Under the pieces are notes generated by a model. That model searched no databases, had not been told where the DNA came from, and saw only the letters and a list, made by a program, of their open reading frames with translations. A DNA stretch of 64,000 nt from Planctomycetota bacterium (GTDB lineage: Bacteria > Planctomycetota > UBA1135 > UBA2386): positions 62,298 to 126,297 of the forward strand of contig JACRLW010000053.1 of assembly GCA_016235155.1 (NCBI GenBank). Direction: 5' to 3'. Positions within the stretch are counted from its first letter, which is position 1. Every line of letters starts with the position of its first letter. This document shows, in pieces, positions 9,979 through 18,135 of this stretch. The position numbers and the translations under genes are program-made.

Positions 9979-11310
9979 ATGTTCCACACGCGTTTGATCG
10001 CCGTCTTCCTCGCCACATCCATCACCCTCCTGGCGCAGGAGACCTCGCCGGACGCGAAGCCCGTCGAACGCGTCGTGCCGCCGACGCCGTGGCGCAACCT
10101 CTTCGACGGCAAGACCCTCGACGGTTGGACCACGAGCGGCGGGCGCTACGACGGCACCGCCCGCTGGAGCGTCGAGGACGGCGCGATCGTCGGCCGCGTC
10201 GGCGACAACAAGTCGGGCGGCCTGCTCTACACGGCGCACGCGTGGCACAGCTTCGACTTCACGATGCGCACGCGGATCGACTGGCCGTTCGACAGCGGCG
10301 TGTTCGTCCGCATGGCGAAGAACGGCAAGGGTGCGCAGGTCACGCTCGACTGGCGCGACGGCGGCGAGATCGGCGGCATCTACGCCGACGGCTTCCTCCA
10401 GCACAACCAGGTCGGCGCGACGAAGTTCAGGAAGGACGAGTGGAACGACGTGCGCGTGCGCTGCACGGGACGTGACCTCCGCCTCGAGTTCTGGCTCAAC
10501 GGCGAGAAGCTCACCGACTACCGCCTCCCGCCCGGAACGGAGGGCCACGCGCCGACCGGCCTGATCGGCGTGCAGGTCCACGGCGGGATCGAACCGGAGG
10601 ATCACGCCGCGCGGTTCTTGGACCTCAGCCTGCGCGAGTTGCCGGTCTTCGATCTCGCCGACTTCGACTGCGACGACGACGGCTTCCTCACCCCACGCAA
10701 GGACAGCGGTTGGACCGCGTTGCTCGACGCCCAGCTCGGCAAGTGGCAGGCGAGCGGCGGCGACGGGCAGGGCTTCTCCTGCGACGGGCGGATCCTCGAT
10801 CTCCTGATGGAGGGCGGGGCTCACGAATTGCGGACGCGCGAGGACTTCGAGGACTTCGCGCTGCGCCTCGACTTCGCGATGGTGCGCGGCGCGAACTCCG
10901 GCGTCTTCCTGCGCGCGGACCGCGCGCGCGACGACTCCGCGTTCTCCGGCTGCGAGGTCCAGATCCTCGACGACTTCCACTGGGAAGAGGACTCGAACAG
11001 CAAGCTGAAGCCCTGGCAGTTGAGCGGCAGCCTCTACGGCGCCGTCGCCGCCGGTCACCCCGGCACTCTCCATCCGCTCGGCTGCTGGAACAGCTACGAG
11101 ATCCGCTGCAAGGGCACCAGGATGAGCTGCGAACTGAACGGCGTCCTGCTCTGGGACGTCGACACCAACGACGTGAAGCCCGAACAGGGCGCCCCGTTCG
11201 GCGAGCGGGCGAAGCGGGGCTTCCTCGGGATCCAGCGTCACGCTCCGTCGCGTGCGATCGAGGGCGGCGCCTATCTGCGGGTGCGCAACGCCTTCGTGAA
11301 GAGCCTCTGA
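9979..11310 (+). CDS. Secreted protein with two DUF1080 (3-keto-disaccharide hydrolase-like) domains
   Basis: The product is 443 aa with a signal peptide ending near LLAQE. It contains two tandem jelly-roll DUF1080 domains: the first about residues 40-230 (WRNLFDGKTLDGWTT, then DSGVFVRMAK), the second about 255-440 (GWTALLDAQLGKWQ, ANSGVFLRADRARDD, CEVQILDD). DUF1080 proteins are expanded in planctomycetes, act on or bind carbohydrates, and some cleave 3-keto-glucosides. The sequence between them (CDDDGFLTPRKD) resembles a short acidic linker. The start 9979 was chosen because the signal peptide begins there; the longer ORF runs through the upstream gene. Confidence 0.85.
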   Translation: MFHTRLIAVFLATSITLLAQETSPDAKPVERVVPPTPWRNLFDGKTLDGWTTSGGRYDGTARWSVEDGAIVGRVGDNKSGGLLYTAHAWHSFDFTMRTRIDWPFDSGVFVRMAKNGKGAQVTLDWRDGGEIGGIYADGFLQHNQVGATKFRKDEWNDVRVRCTGRDLRLEFWLNGEKLTDYRLPPGTEGHAPTGLIGVQVHGGIEPEDHAARFLDLSLRELPVFDLADFDCDDDGFLTPRKDSGWTALLDAQLGKWQASGGDGQGFSCDGRILDLLMEGGAHELRTREDFEDFALRLDFAMVRGANSGVFLRADRARDDSAFSGCEVQILDDFHWEEDSNSKLKPWQLSGSLYGAVAAGHPGTLHPLGCWNSYEIRCKGTRMSCELNGVLLWDVDTNDVKPEQGAPFGERAKRGFLGIQRHAPSRAIEGGAYLRVRNAFVKSL

Positions 11311-11324
11311 TCGGCGGGGCTCGG

Positions 11325-11348
11325 CCGGCTCGAGGTGTGGCGAGCCGG
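11325..11348 (+). terminator. Hairpin after the DUF1080 gene
   Basis: The arms CCGGCTCG and CGAGCCGG are perfectly complementary with an 8-nt loop, beginning 15 nt after the stop codon. There is no T-run, so termination efficiency is uncertain. Confidence 0.4.
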
Positions 11349-11382
11349 AGGGAACATGGCGACCGGGTCGTGACGTCGCAGC

Positions 11383-11388
11383 TACGCT
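11383..11388 (+). promoter_or_regulatory. Candidate -10 element (TACGCT)
   Basis: TACGCT lies 41 nt before the ATG of the next secreted protein and just downstream of the preceding hairpin. It matches the TANNNT pattern common before genes here. Confidence 0.22.
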
Positions 11389-11429
11389 TCGATCCGTCCC
11401 TCTCTCCGCTCGCCCGAACCGGTCTCTCG

Positions 11430-12995
11430 ATGCGAATCGCTCGATCTCTCGCCGCGGCAGCCGTGGTGGCCGTCGCCGTCTCCGCACAATCACCCCTGAC
11501 GACGCTCTACTCGGGCGGCAATGGGGGCGCCGCGGAGTGGACCAACTTCTTCAACCTCACGCCGGTGGCGGGGCTCGCGGTCACGCAGTTCGACCTCAAC
11601 GTGTCGAGCGCGATCGGTACGCCCGGCACGATCGACGTCTATCTCACCGCGCCCGGCGGGACCTACTCCGGCAACGAGTTCAACGCGGGGGCTTGGACAC
11701 TCGCGGCGAGCAGCGCGTCGTTCACGTCCAACGGACCGGGCGTGGCGACCTCGGCGATCCTGACGGCGCCGATGCTGCTCAGCCCCGGCCAGATCGGCGT
11801 GGCGATCCGCTACCGCGGCGTGGCGATGAGCTACACGAACGGCACCGGCGCCAACCAGCTGTATTCCAACAGCGAACTCACGCTGTCCGCGGGTTCGTCG
11901 AGTTCGTCGACAACGGGCCCGTTCACCGGCGGCATCAACAGCCCTCGCGTCTGGAACGGCGCGGTCCACTACCTCGTCGGCTCGGGATTCGCCCGGGCGA
12001 CTGCCTATGGATCCGGCTGCGGCGCCGGCGCTCCGTCGACCATGTACGAGTTGTTCAACGGCTCGACGAACGTCGTCGATCTGTCGAACACGGCCTACCA
12101 GATGCTCTGGGTCGGCAACGGCTACGTCGTCCTCCCGAGCCTGGCGACGCTCGTGACCCCGACGGCCGGCCAGCTCACGCTCACGGACGACTCGATCACG
12201 ACCGTGACCCTGCCCTGGCCGTTCCCCACGCAGAACGGGAACGTCACGAGCGTGTCGGTCGGGTCGAACGGCTACGTCCATTGGGGGACGTCGAGCTTCA
12301 CCGGCTACGTCGAATCGCTCGCCTTGATGCTGAGCAACCCGAGCGGGGTCTACGGCCTCTGGGACGACCTGAATCCCGCCGCGGGCGGCACGGTGCACGC
12401 CGAGCAGGATCCGATCGACCCGACGCAGTTCCACATCACCTGGCTGGGCGTCTACGAGTACGCGACGGCGAACCCCAACACGTTCCAGATCACGCTCTCG
12501 CAGTTCGGGAACGTCGACGTCATCTACGGGGCGCTGGCCTGCCGCGACGCCCTCGCCGGCTACTCCAAGGGCGCGGGCGCGACGAACCCGGTGGCGGTCG
12601 ACCTCTCGGCCGTCAGCGGCCACACCATCGGCAACGGGAACTGGACCCTGACGATGAGCTCCGTCGCCCGACCGGTGATGGGCCAGACCGGCATCGTCCG
12701 CACCAACGGCATCCAGCCCGGATCGGTCGGCGGCGTGATCGGCTACGGCATCGCGCAGACCAACTTCGATCTGTCGATCATCGGCATGACCGGCTGCACG
12801 CAATACGCGACCCTCGACGCGACCTTGACCTTCGCGACGCCGGGCGCCACCGCCGACCACCCGCTCCCGATCCCGATCATCCCGTCGATCGCCGGCGCCT
12901 CGCTGTTCCTGCAGTCGTTCGTCGTGACGCCGGGGGCCAACCCGTTCAGCGTCGTCGCGACCAACGGCATGCAGTGGGTGCTGGACGTGAACTGA
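11430..12995 (+). CDS. Large secreted beta-rich protein of planctomycete type
   Basis: The product is 521 aa with a signal peptide (MRIARSLAAAAVVAVAVSAQ). The mature protein is strikingly low in charged residues and rich in Gly, Thr, Ser and Asn. The first about 190 residues look like a beta-sandwich. The second part opens with ATAYGSGCGAGAPSTMYELF and continues with a segment (WPFPTQNG..VSVGSNGYVHWG..GLWDDLNPA) that resembles nidogen/LamG-like exposed domains of bacterial surface proteins. No catalytic motif is visible. It is probably extracellular or on the surface. Confidence 0.72.
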   Translation: MRIARSLAAAAVVAVAVSAQSPLTTLYSGGNGGAAEWTNFFNLTPVAGLAVTQFDLNVSSAIGTPGTIDVYLTAPGGTYSGNEFNAGAWTLAASSASFTSNGPGVATSAILTAPMLLSPGQIGVAIRYRGVAMSYTNGTGANQLYSNSELTLSAGSSSSSTTGPFTGGINSPRVWNGAVHYLVGSGFARATAYGSGCGAGAPSTMYELFNGSTNVVDLSNTAYQMLWVGNGYVVLPSLATLVTPTAGQLTLTDDSITTVTLPWPFPTQNGNVTSVSVGSNGYVHWGTSSFTGYVESLALMLSNPSGVYGLWDDLNPAAGGTVHAEQDPIDPTQFHITWLGVYEYATANPNTFQITLSQFGNVDVIYGALACRDALAGYSKGAGATNPVAVDLSAVSGHTIGNGNWTLTMSSVARPVMGQTGIVRTNGIQPGSVGGVIGYGIAQTNFDLSIIGMTGCTQYATLDATLTFATPGATADHPLPIPIIPSIAGASLFLQSFVVTPGANPFSVVATNGMQWVLDVN

Positions 12996-13086
12996 CGGCG
13001 GCTGGTCGAGACAGCCCTGTGGTGCAGAAAGCTGCGCCGTGACGCTCGGTCGCGGCGCCGCTATGACGGGCCGAGGCAAGGCTTCG

Positions 13087-14139
13087 ATGACTGAGCGATT
13101 CGTGCGGATCTCCGTCGTGGTCGCGCTCGCGTGCGCCGTTGCGGCGAGTGCGCAGCAGGTGACCGTCGTCCCGAGGAGCATGACGGCGCCGGGAGGGACG
13201 TCGATCAGCCGGCCGGGCTCCAGGGACCTCCGCTGGTATCCGTTCGGCTACGGCGTGAGCCGGCAGATGCAACTCTATGAGCGGGGCTACATCGACGTGC
13301 CGTCGGGAGCGTCGTTGACGCGAATCGGCTTCCCGAAGGACGACGGCCACTCATCGGACGCGCGCCGCGTGCTCGTCGACTTCGACGTCGGACCGACGAC
13401 CCGAACGCGCGACTCGATCGCTCTCGACTTCGCCGCGAACTTCTCGGCTCCGCCGACCCGTGTGATCACGCGCCGGGTCGTGGACCTTCCTGCGCTCGTG
13501 CCGGGGGTGCCGGGGTTCTGGGTGGCGTTCGACCGACCGTTCGCCTTCGACGCGTCGCTCGGTTTCGTCACCGATGCGCGGGTCCACGCGAACTCGTACT
13601 CCAACGTGCCCTTCGACTACTGGGTCGACGCCGGGTCCTACGCCGGGCAGTACCTCGGACTCGGCTGCGTTCAGTTGCCGCGTATCGATCTGTGGAGGAA
13701 CCCTGCACTCTGGAGCGCGCAAGGTTGCGTGTTCAACACGTGGTTCACCTCCACGCTGCCGAGTCCATCGGGTCCGGCGGTGTTGGCCGTGGGTACGACT
13801 GCGGTCCCGGCCGGTATCCCGCTCGAACCGATCGGCGCTCCAGGCTGCTGGCTTCGCATCCAACCGCTGGCATTCGTCACGCCGACGACGACCTCACCCC
13901 TTCGGTTCGTCCTCACGTATCAGGTGCCGTACTCGCTCGTCGGATCCGAGCTGCAGATGCAGGGCTTCGTGTCGGCACCGGGCGCGAACGCGCTCGGTTG
14001 GTTGGCTTCGGGCGCGGTGAGCGTGCCCATCGCCCTGCGCACCGGGTCGCGCATCCTCCTGGCCACCGGCGATGCCGAAGCAGTGACCGGTTGGCTCGGC
14101 GACGACGTGGGTCCCATCACGTGGTTCCAATGGCATTGA
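13087..14139 (+). CDS. Secreted protein, first of two tandem paralogues
   Basis: The product is 350 aa starting at MTERFVRISVVV, with a signal peptide cleaved near ASAQQ. Earlier in-frame ATGs (13039 and 13063) only add a charged leader. The mature part shares a clear framework with the next gene: F-G-x-SRQM, then IGFPKDDG, a V-x-F-x-x-G strand, LPAL, PFDY, and IGAPGCWLRIQPL near the C terminus. It is probably a beta-sandwich secreted protein. Function is unknown. Its last 10 nt overlap the start of the paralogue. Confidence 0.7.
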   Translation: MTERFVRISVVVALACAVAASAQQVTVVPRSMTAPGGTSISRPGSRDLRWYPFGYGVSRQMQLYERGYIDVPSGASLTRIGFPKDDGHSSDARRVLVDFDVGPTTRTRDSIALDFAANFSAPPTRVITRRVVDLPALVPGVPGFWVAFDRPFAFDASLGFVTDARVHANSYSNVPFDYWVDAGSYAGQYLGLGCVQLPRIDLWRNPALWSAQGCVFNTWFTSTLPSPSGPAVLAVGTTAVPAGIPLEPIGAPGCWLRIQPLAFVTPTTTSPLRFVLTYQVPYSLVGSELQMQGFVSAPGANALGWLASGAVSVPIALRTGSRILLATGDAEAVTGWLGDDVGPITWFQWH

Positions 14140-15176
14140 TCGCAGTTCGCGCTGCAGCCGTCGCGGCCGTCATCGTTCTTGGTATTCCGGCGCAATCCGT
14201 GGCAGTGCATCCGTCCTACGCGGCAGGTCCGCCGCCGCGATACGTGTTGCCGTCCGTCAACTCGCAGAACGGATTCCCGTTCAGCGCCGGGTTGTCCCGC
14301 CAGATGGTCGTGTTCGGCGTATCCGAATTGCGGCTGGCGCACGGCGCGGTGATCGACGCGATCGGCTTCCCTCGGGACGACGGCACTTGGACGAGCACAC
14401 AGTCGGTCGACGTGAGGTTCCGCATAGGCTCGGCTGCGCTGCCCTTCGTTTCGGCGCCCACGGTCTTCGACGCCAACTGGCACGGCGTTCCCAGCGAGGT
14501 CTTTGCCCTGCGCACTCTCGCCCTGCCGGCGTTGTCGCCGAACCTCGAGGTCGTCTGGATTCCCTTCGACCATCCGTATGGCTTCGATGGCTCGCGTGAC
14601 CTCGTGCTCGAGTCGGTCGTGACGGCCACTGGCACGAACGGTTATCCATTCGACTATCGCCTCGAAGCGTTCGGCGCGGGGCCGGGCTCCGTCGCCGTCG
14701 GCCAACCCTGTCCGACCTCGGGCGGTTGGACGCCGGGGCTGAGCGGCTTCATCTCGCCCGTGACGCAGCGGCTCGAATACGGCGTCAACCGGAGCGTGGC
14801 GGACACCGGCGTTGCGTTCCTGTTCGCTCTCCAACCGCGAGCGACGCCGCTGGACCTCACGGGGATCGGTGCTTCGGGTTGCTCGCTGTACCTCGATCCC
14901 CTGGTGACCGTCACCGGACGGACGCGATCCGACGGCGTCTACTGGGCTCCGTCGGCTGACATCGGCGGGTTGCGTTCGTACACCAACCTCATCTGCCTGC
15001 AGGCAGCGATCGGCGACTACTTCGCCAATCCGTTGGGCGTCATCACCACCGTGATGCTCGAGATCCGCTTCCGAGTGGATCCCTTCGCGATGCACATCGT
15101 CGCCCAGGGTTCGCCGAACGCGAGCTCGGGAGCGAGCTTTCTGTTCTGGGGCGGCGCCGTGTTGTTCCGCCACTGA
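14130..15176 (+). CDS. Secreted protein, second of two tandem paralogues
   Basis: The product is 348 aa, starting at MALIAVRAAAVAAVI with a signal peptide ending around PAQS; the ATG lies inside the 3' end of the previous gene. It shares the order of motifs with that paralogue (LSRQM, IGFPRDDG, LPALSPN, PFDYRLEA, IGASGCSLYLDPL), but overall identity is low, so the duplication is old. No enzyme motif is seen. The gene ends just before the remains of a lysozyme-like gene on the other strand. Confidence 0.7.
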   Translation: MALIAVRAAAVAAVIVLGIPAQSVAVHPSYAAGPPPRYVLPSVNSQNGFPFSAGLSRQMVVFGVSELRLAHGAVIDAIGFPRDDGTWTSTQSVDVRFRIGSAALPFVSAPTVFDANWHGVPSEVFALRTLALPALSPNLEVVWIPFDHPYGFDGSRDLVLESVVTATGTNGYPFDYRLEAFGAGPGSVAVGQPCPTSGGWTPGLSGFISPVTQRLEYGVNRSVADTGVAFLFALQPRATPLDLTGIGASGCSLYLDPLVTVTGRTRSDGVYWAPSADIGGLRSYTNLICLQAAIGDYFANPLGVITTVMLEIRFRVDPFAMHIVAQGSPNASSGASFLFWGGAVLFRH

Positions 15177-15192
15177 TGCGCCGGTGGCGTCG

Positions 15193-15533
15193 TCACGGCA
15201 GCGCCGCGCGCACGAACTGCGGCGCCGGCAGTCCTGATAGTCGCCGCCGAGCTCGGGCTCGGCTTGCAGGGCGTCCTGCCAATACACGCGGTGGATCTGA
15301 TACGGACCGATCGCGAGGCCGCCGTCGCCGTCGGGCGGGTCGGTGCGGTCGCCGGACTCGACCATGCGGATCGCGTCGAGGACCTCCTGGAGTGACCAGG
15401 TGCTTCGACGCGGGACCATGACCATCGAGGCGATCCACGCGGCGATCACGAGGACCGCGCCGAGCGTGGCGCGGCGTCGCAAGCGCACGCGCAGGCGGCG
15501 TGGGCCGGCGCAACGCTCAGCGCGCCGGGGCAT
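15193..15533 (-). pseudogene. 3'-truncated i-type lysozyme-like membrane protein
   Basis: Reading from the ATG at 15533 gives a basic N terminus, one membrane segment (GAVLVIAAWIASMV) and then the front half of a destabilase/i-type lysozyme-like domain: EVLDAIRMVESGDR, DGDGGLAIGPYQIH and GGDYQDC. These hold the catalytic-type Glu and Asp. After that motif the expected remaining half of the domain (a second helix and an HNGGP-type segment) is absent: this frame runs antisense into the neighbouring gene, and another frame (PAPQFVRAALP) stops at 15193. The end coordinate uses that stop. It is probably a decayed gene; a short functional protein is less likely. Confidence 0.5.
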
Positions 15534-16143
15534 CGGTCGCGAGCAGGCCATCGGATGCGAGGCGCGCGATCGCGGCGCGCGCGGCCTCGGCGCGAAGGGC
15601 AGCCCAGTCCACGTCGCCGCTGCCTGCGACGCCGACGCTCGCGACCCAGGTCACGTCCTCCTTGGTGACGTCGAAGAGGCGCACGTCGATCGTCGCGCGC
15701 GGACGCGAGATCGTGTAGCCGCCGGCGACCCACGACGTGCTGTAGCCCCAACCCCAGGGTCGCCCGCGGCCTCCATAGCCGCTGGTCGTGATCGACGGCG
15801 GGACCCACTGCTCGTCGGTCCACGAGCTGATCGGCTTGAGGACGAGGAAGCCGTCGGCGCCGGTCTTGCGGACGGTCTCCGCGATCTGGTCCTCGCTGTG
15901 TTCCTTGCCCGGGAAGAGGAGTTCACCGAGCCGCGACGTCGCCACGCCGTGTCCGCTCAGCGCCTCGCTCATCGCGATCTCCACGACGGTGCGCATGCGC
16001 AGGTCGCCGTCGGGAGCGGACACGCAGATTCGCTGGTAGCGCCGCCCCGCGAGGTCGGGCGAGAGGACGGCGGCGACGTCGGTCTCGATGCCGCGGCAAG
16101 CGGCGAAGGTGAACAGGAGCACGCAGGCGAGCGCGCGGAGCAT
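15517..16143 (-). CDS. Lipoprotein of unknown function
   Basis: The product is 208 aa, starting at MLRALACVLLFTFAAC with lipobox FAAC. The body has DVAAVLSPDLAGRRYQRICV, a helix-rich region with a Gly/Trp/Tyr-rich loop (GYGGRGRPWGWGY), and then RATIDVRLFDVTKEDVTWVA. Strand-rich ends of this type occur in DUF4136/CsgG-like periplasmic lipoproteins, but I cannot assign a family firmly. It is divergent from the phosphodiesterase gene across a 58-nt gap, and its end overlaps the start of the lysozyme-like remnant by 17 nt. Confidence 0.68.
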   Translation of the reverse strand: MLRALACVLLFTFAACRGIETDVAAVLSPDLAGRRYQRICVSAPDGDLRMRTVVEIAMSEALSGHGVATSRLGELLFPGKEHSEDQIAETVRKTGADGFLVLKPISSWTDEQWVPPSITTSGYGGRGRPWGWGYSTSWVAGGYTISRPRATIDVRLFDVTKEDVTWVASVGVAGSGDVDWAALRAEAARAAIARLASDGLLATDAPAR

Positions 16144-16201
16144 GCGCGGAGGATAGGCGGCGCGATGGACAGGCGCGCGCGCGCCGCCCACGATCGCGCC
16201 G

Positions 16202-17560
16202 ATGAAGTTGCTCGTCCTCGACGTCGTCGGACTGCGCGGCAAGGACCTGGCGCATGCGCCGAGTTTGCGCGCGCTCGGCGAACGCGGCTTCGGAGCACCA
16301 CTGCGCACCGTGTTTCCCGCGGTCACATGCACGGTGCAGGCGAGCTTCCTCACGGGCCGGCTGCCGCGCGAACACGGGGTCGTCGCGAACGGTTGGTACT
16401 TCCGCGACCTGGCACAGGTCTGGCTCTGGCGCCAGGCCAACGGGCTCGTGCAGGGCGAGAAGCTCTACGAGACGGCGAAGGCTCGCGACCCACGCTTCAC
16501 CTGCGCGAAGCTGTTCTGGTGGTTCAACATGTACGCGGACGTCGCGTGGTCGGTGACGCCGCGTCCGGAGTACCACGCGAACGGGCTGAAGAAACCCGGC
16601 CTCTACAGCGAGCCGCCGGACCTCCAGGCGGCGTTGCAGAGCGACCTCGGGCCGTTCCCGCTGTTCCAGTTCTGGGGACCGGGCGCGGGCATCGCATCGA
16701 CGCGATGGATCGCCGACGCCGCGCTCGAGGTGATCCGCCGTCACGACCCGACGCTGTGCATGGTCTACCTGCCGCACCTCGACTACGACCACCAGCGCTT
16801 CGGACCCGACGACCCGCGTTCGGTCGCGCAGGTCTCCGCCCTCGACGCCGAGGCCGGCAGGCTGATCGATGCGGCTCGAGCGCGCGGGGCGGAGGTCATG
16901 GCGCTCGCGGAGTACGGCATCGAACGCGTGGAGCTGGCGATCCCGATCAACCGCGTGCTGCACGAAAAGGGCTTCTTGCGGGTGCAGGAGACCGGCCACG
17001 GCCAGCTCCTCGATTGCGGCGCGTGCCGGGCGTTCGCCGTCGCGGATCACCAGTGCGCGCACGTCTACGTCAAGGACGCGCGCGACCTCGCCGCCGTGAA
17101 GGCGCTGCTCGAAGCACAGACGGGCGTCGAGAGGGTGCTCGACCGCGCCGGGCAGCAAGCACTCGGCATCGACCACGAACGCAGCGGTGAACTCGTGTGT
17201 GTCGCGGCGAAGGGCGCCTGGTTCGCCTACCACTACTGGCTCGACGAAGCACGCCGCCCCGACTTCGCCACGACGGTCGACATCCATCGCAAGCCGGGCT
17301 ACGACCCGACCGAGCTGTTCGTCGACCCCGCGCTGCGCTTTCCGAAGTTGCGCGTCGCGAAGAACCTCGCCAGGAAACTGCTCGGCTTCCGCTACCTGAT
17401 GGACGTGATCGGCACCGATCCGTCGATCGTGCGCGGCTCGCACGGGCGGATCTTCGAGGAAGCCGATGCCGGACCGGTGTTCCTGTGCTCGGACCGGCGC
17501 GACGCGGCGGACTTCGTCGACGCGACGGACGTCGCGCGGCGGATCCTCGCGTTGTTGTGA
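16202..17560 (+). CDS. Nucleotide pyrophosphatase/phosphodiesterase-family (alkaline phosphatase superfamily) enzyme
   Basis: The product is 452 aa without a signal peptide, so it acts in the cytoplasm. It has the alkaline-phosphatase-superfamily layout of the NPP family: metal Asp in LLVLDVVGL, nucleophile Thr in FPAVTCTVQASFLTG, YLPHLDYDHQRFGPD, and late ADHQCAHVYV and GSHGRI. The segment that is usually SDHG reads LAEYGIE here, so one metal site differs from textbook NPPs. It probably hydrolyses phosphodiester or phosphomonoester bonds of a small molecule; the substrate is unknown. Confidence 0.82.
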   Translation: MKLLVLDVVGLRGKDLAHAPSLRALGERGFGAPLRTVFPAVTCTVQASFLTGRLPREHGVVANGWYFRDLAQVWLWRQANGLVQGEKLYETAKARDPRFTCAKLFWWFNMYADVAWSVTPRPEYHANGLKKPGLYSEPPDLQAALQSDLGPFPLFQFWGPGAGIASTRWIADAALEVIRRHDPTLCMVYLPHLDYDHQRFGPDDPRSVAQVSALDAEAGRLIDAARARGAEVMALAEYGIERVELAIPINRVLHEKGFLRVQETGHGQLLDCGACRAFAVADHQCAHVYVKDARDLAAVKALLEAQTGVERVLDRAGQQALGIDHERSGELVCVAAKGAWFAYHYWLDEARRPDFATTVDIHRKPGYDPTELFVDPALRFPKLRVAKNLARKLLGFRYLMDVIGTDPSIVRGSHGRIFEEADAGPVFLCSDRRDAADFVDATDVARRILALL

Positions 17561-17618
17561 GGGCCCTGAGCCCGCGAGGAATCCGAGGCATGCCATCGGC
17601 AGCGGGCGCACGAGTTCC

Positions 17619-17624
17619 TACGCT
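17619..17624 (+). promoter_or_regulatory. Candidate -10 element (TACGCT) just before the slyD-like gene
   Basis: TACGCT ends 6 nt before the ATG at 17631. If used, transcription would begin at or very near the start codon. No ribosome binding site fits in the gap. Confidence 0.3.
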
Positions 17625-17630
17625 GCGCGG

Positions 17631-18131
17631 ATGCCGAGCACACCGACGGTCGCCGACGGCCGCGTCGTCACCCTTCACTACAAGCTGCAACTGCGCAGCG
17701 ACGAGATCGTCGTCGACACGCAGGCCGAGGACGCCCCGATGAGCTACCTGCACGGTGCCTCGAACATCGTGCGCGGGCTCGAGGTCGCGCTCATGGGCAA
17801 GCGCGCGGGCGACGTGATCGCGGTCGTCGTCGAGCCAAAGGACGGCTACGGCGAGCGCGACGAGGACGCGGTCGACGACGTGCCGCGCGACGTCTTCCCT
17901 GCCGACATCGAGCTCGCGGTCGGCCTTCAACTCACGGCGGAGGACGAGGACGGCATGGTCGTGCCGTGCGTCGTGCGGGAGATCCACAAGGACCACGTGG
18001 TGGTCGACATGAATCACCCGCTCGCGGGGGAGCGCCTGCGCTACGAGATCTTCGTGCTCGACGTGCGCGACGCGACGCCGGAGGAACTCGAGCACGGCCA
18101 TCCGCATGGCGAAGGTTGCGAGGACGAGTGA
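17631..18131 (+). CDS. slyD: FKBP-type peptidyl-prolyl cis-trans isomerase, SlyD-like
   Basis: The product is 166 aa, starting at MPSTPTVADGRVVTLHYKLQ. The FKBP half contains SYLHGASNIVRGLEVALMG, the IF-domain segment VEPKDGYGERDEDA follows, and the chain ends with HGHPHGEGCEDE, a His/Cys/acidic tail that in SlyD proteins binds nickel and other metals. SlyD combines prolyl isomerase and chaperone activity in the cytoplasm. The length fits the family. The next gene starts 4 nt after its stop. Confidence 0.9.
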   Translation: MPSTPTVADGRVVTLHYKLQLRSDEIVVDTQAEDAPMSYLHGASNIVRGLEVALMGKRAGDVIAVVVEPKDGYGERDEDAVDDVPRDVFPADIELAVGLQLTAEDEDGMVVPCVVREIHKDHVVVDMNHPLAGERLRYEIFVLDVRDATPEELEHGHPHGEGCEDE

Positions 18132-18135
18132 CGTC

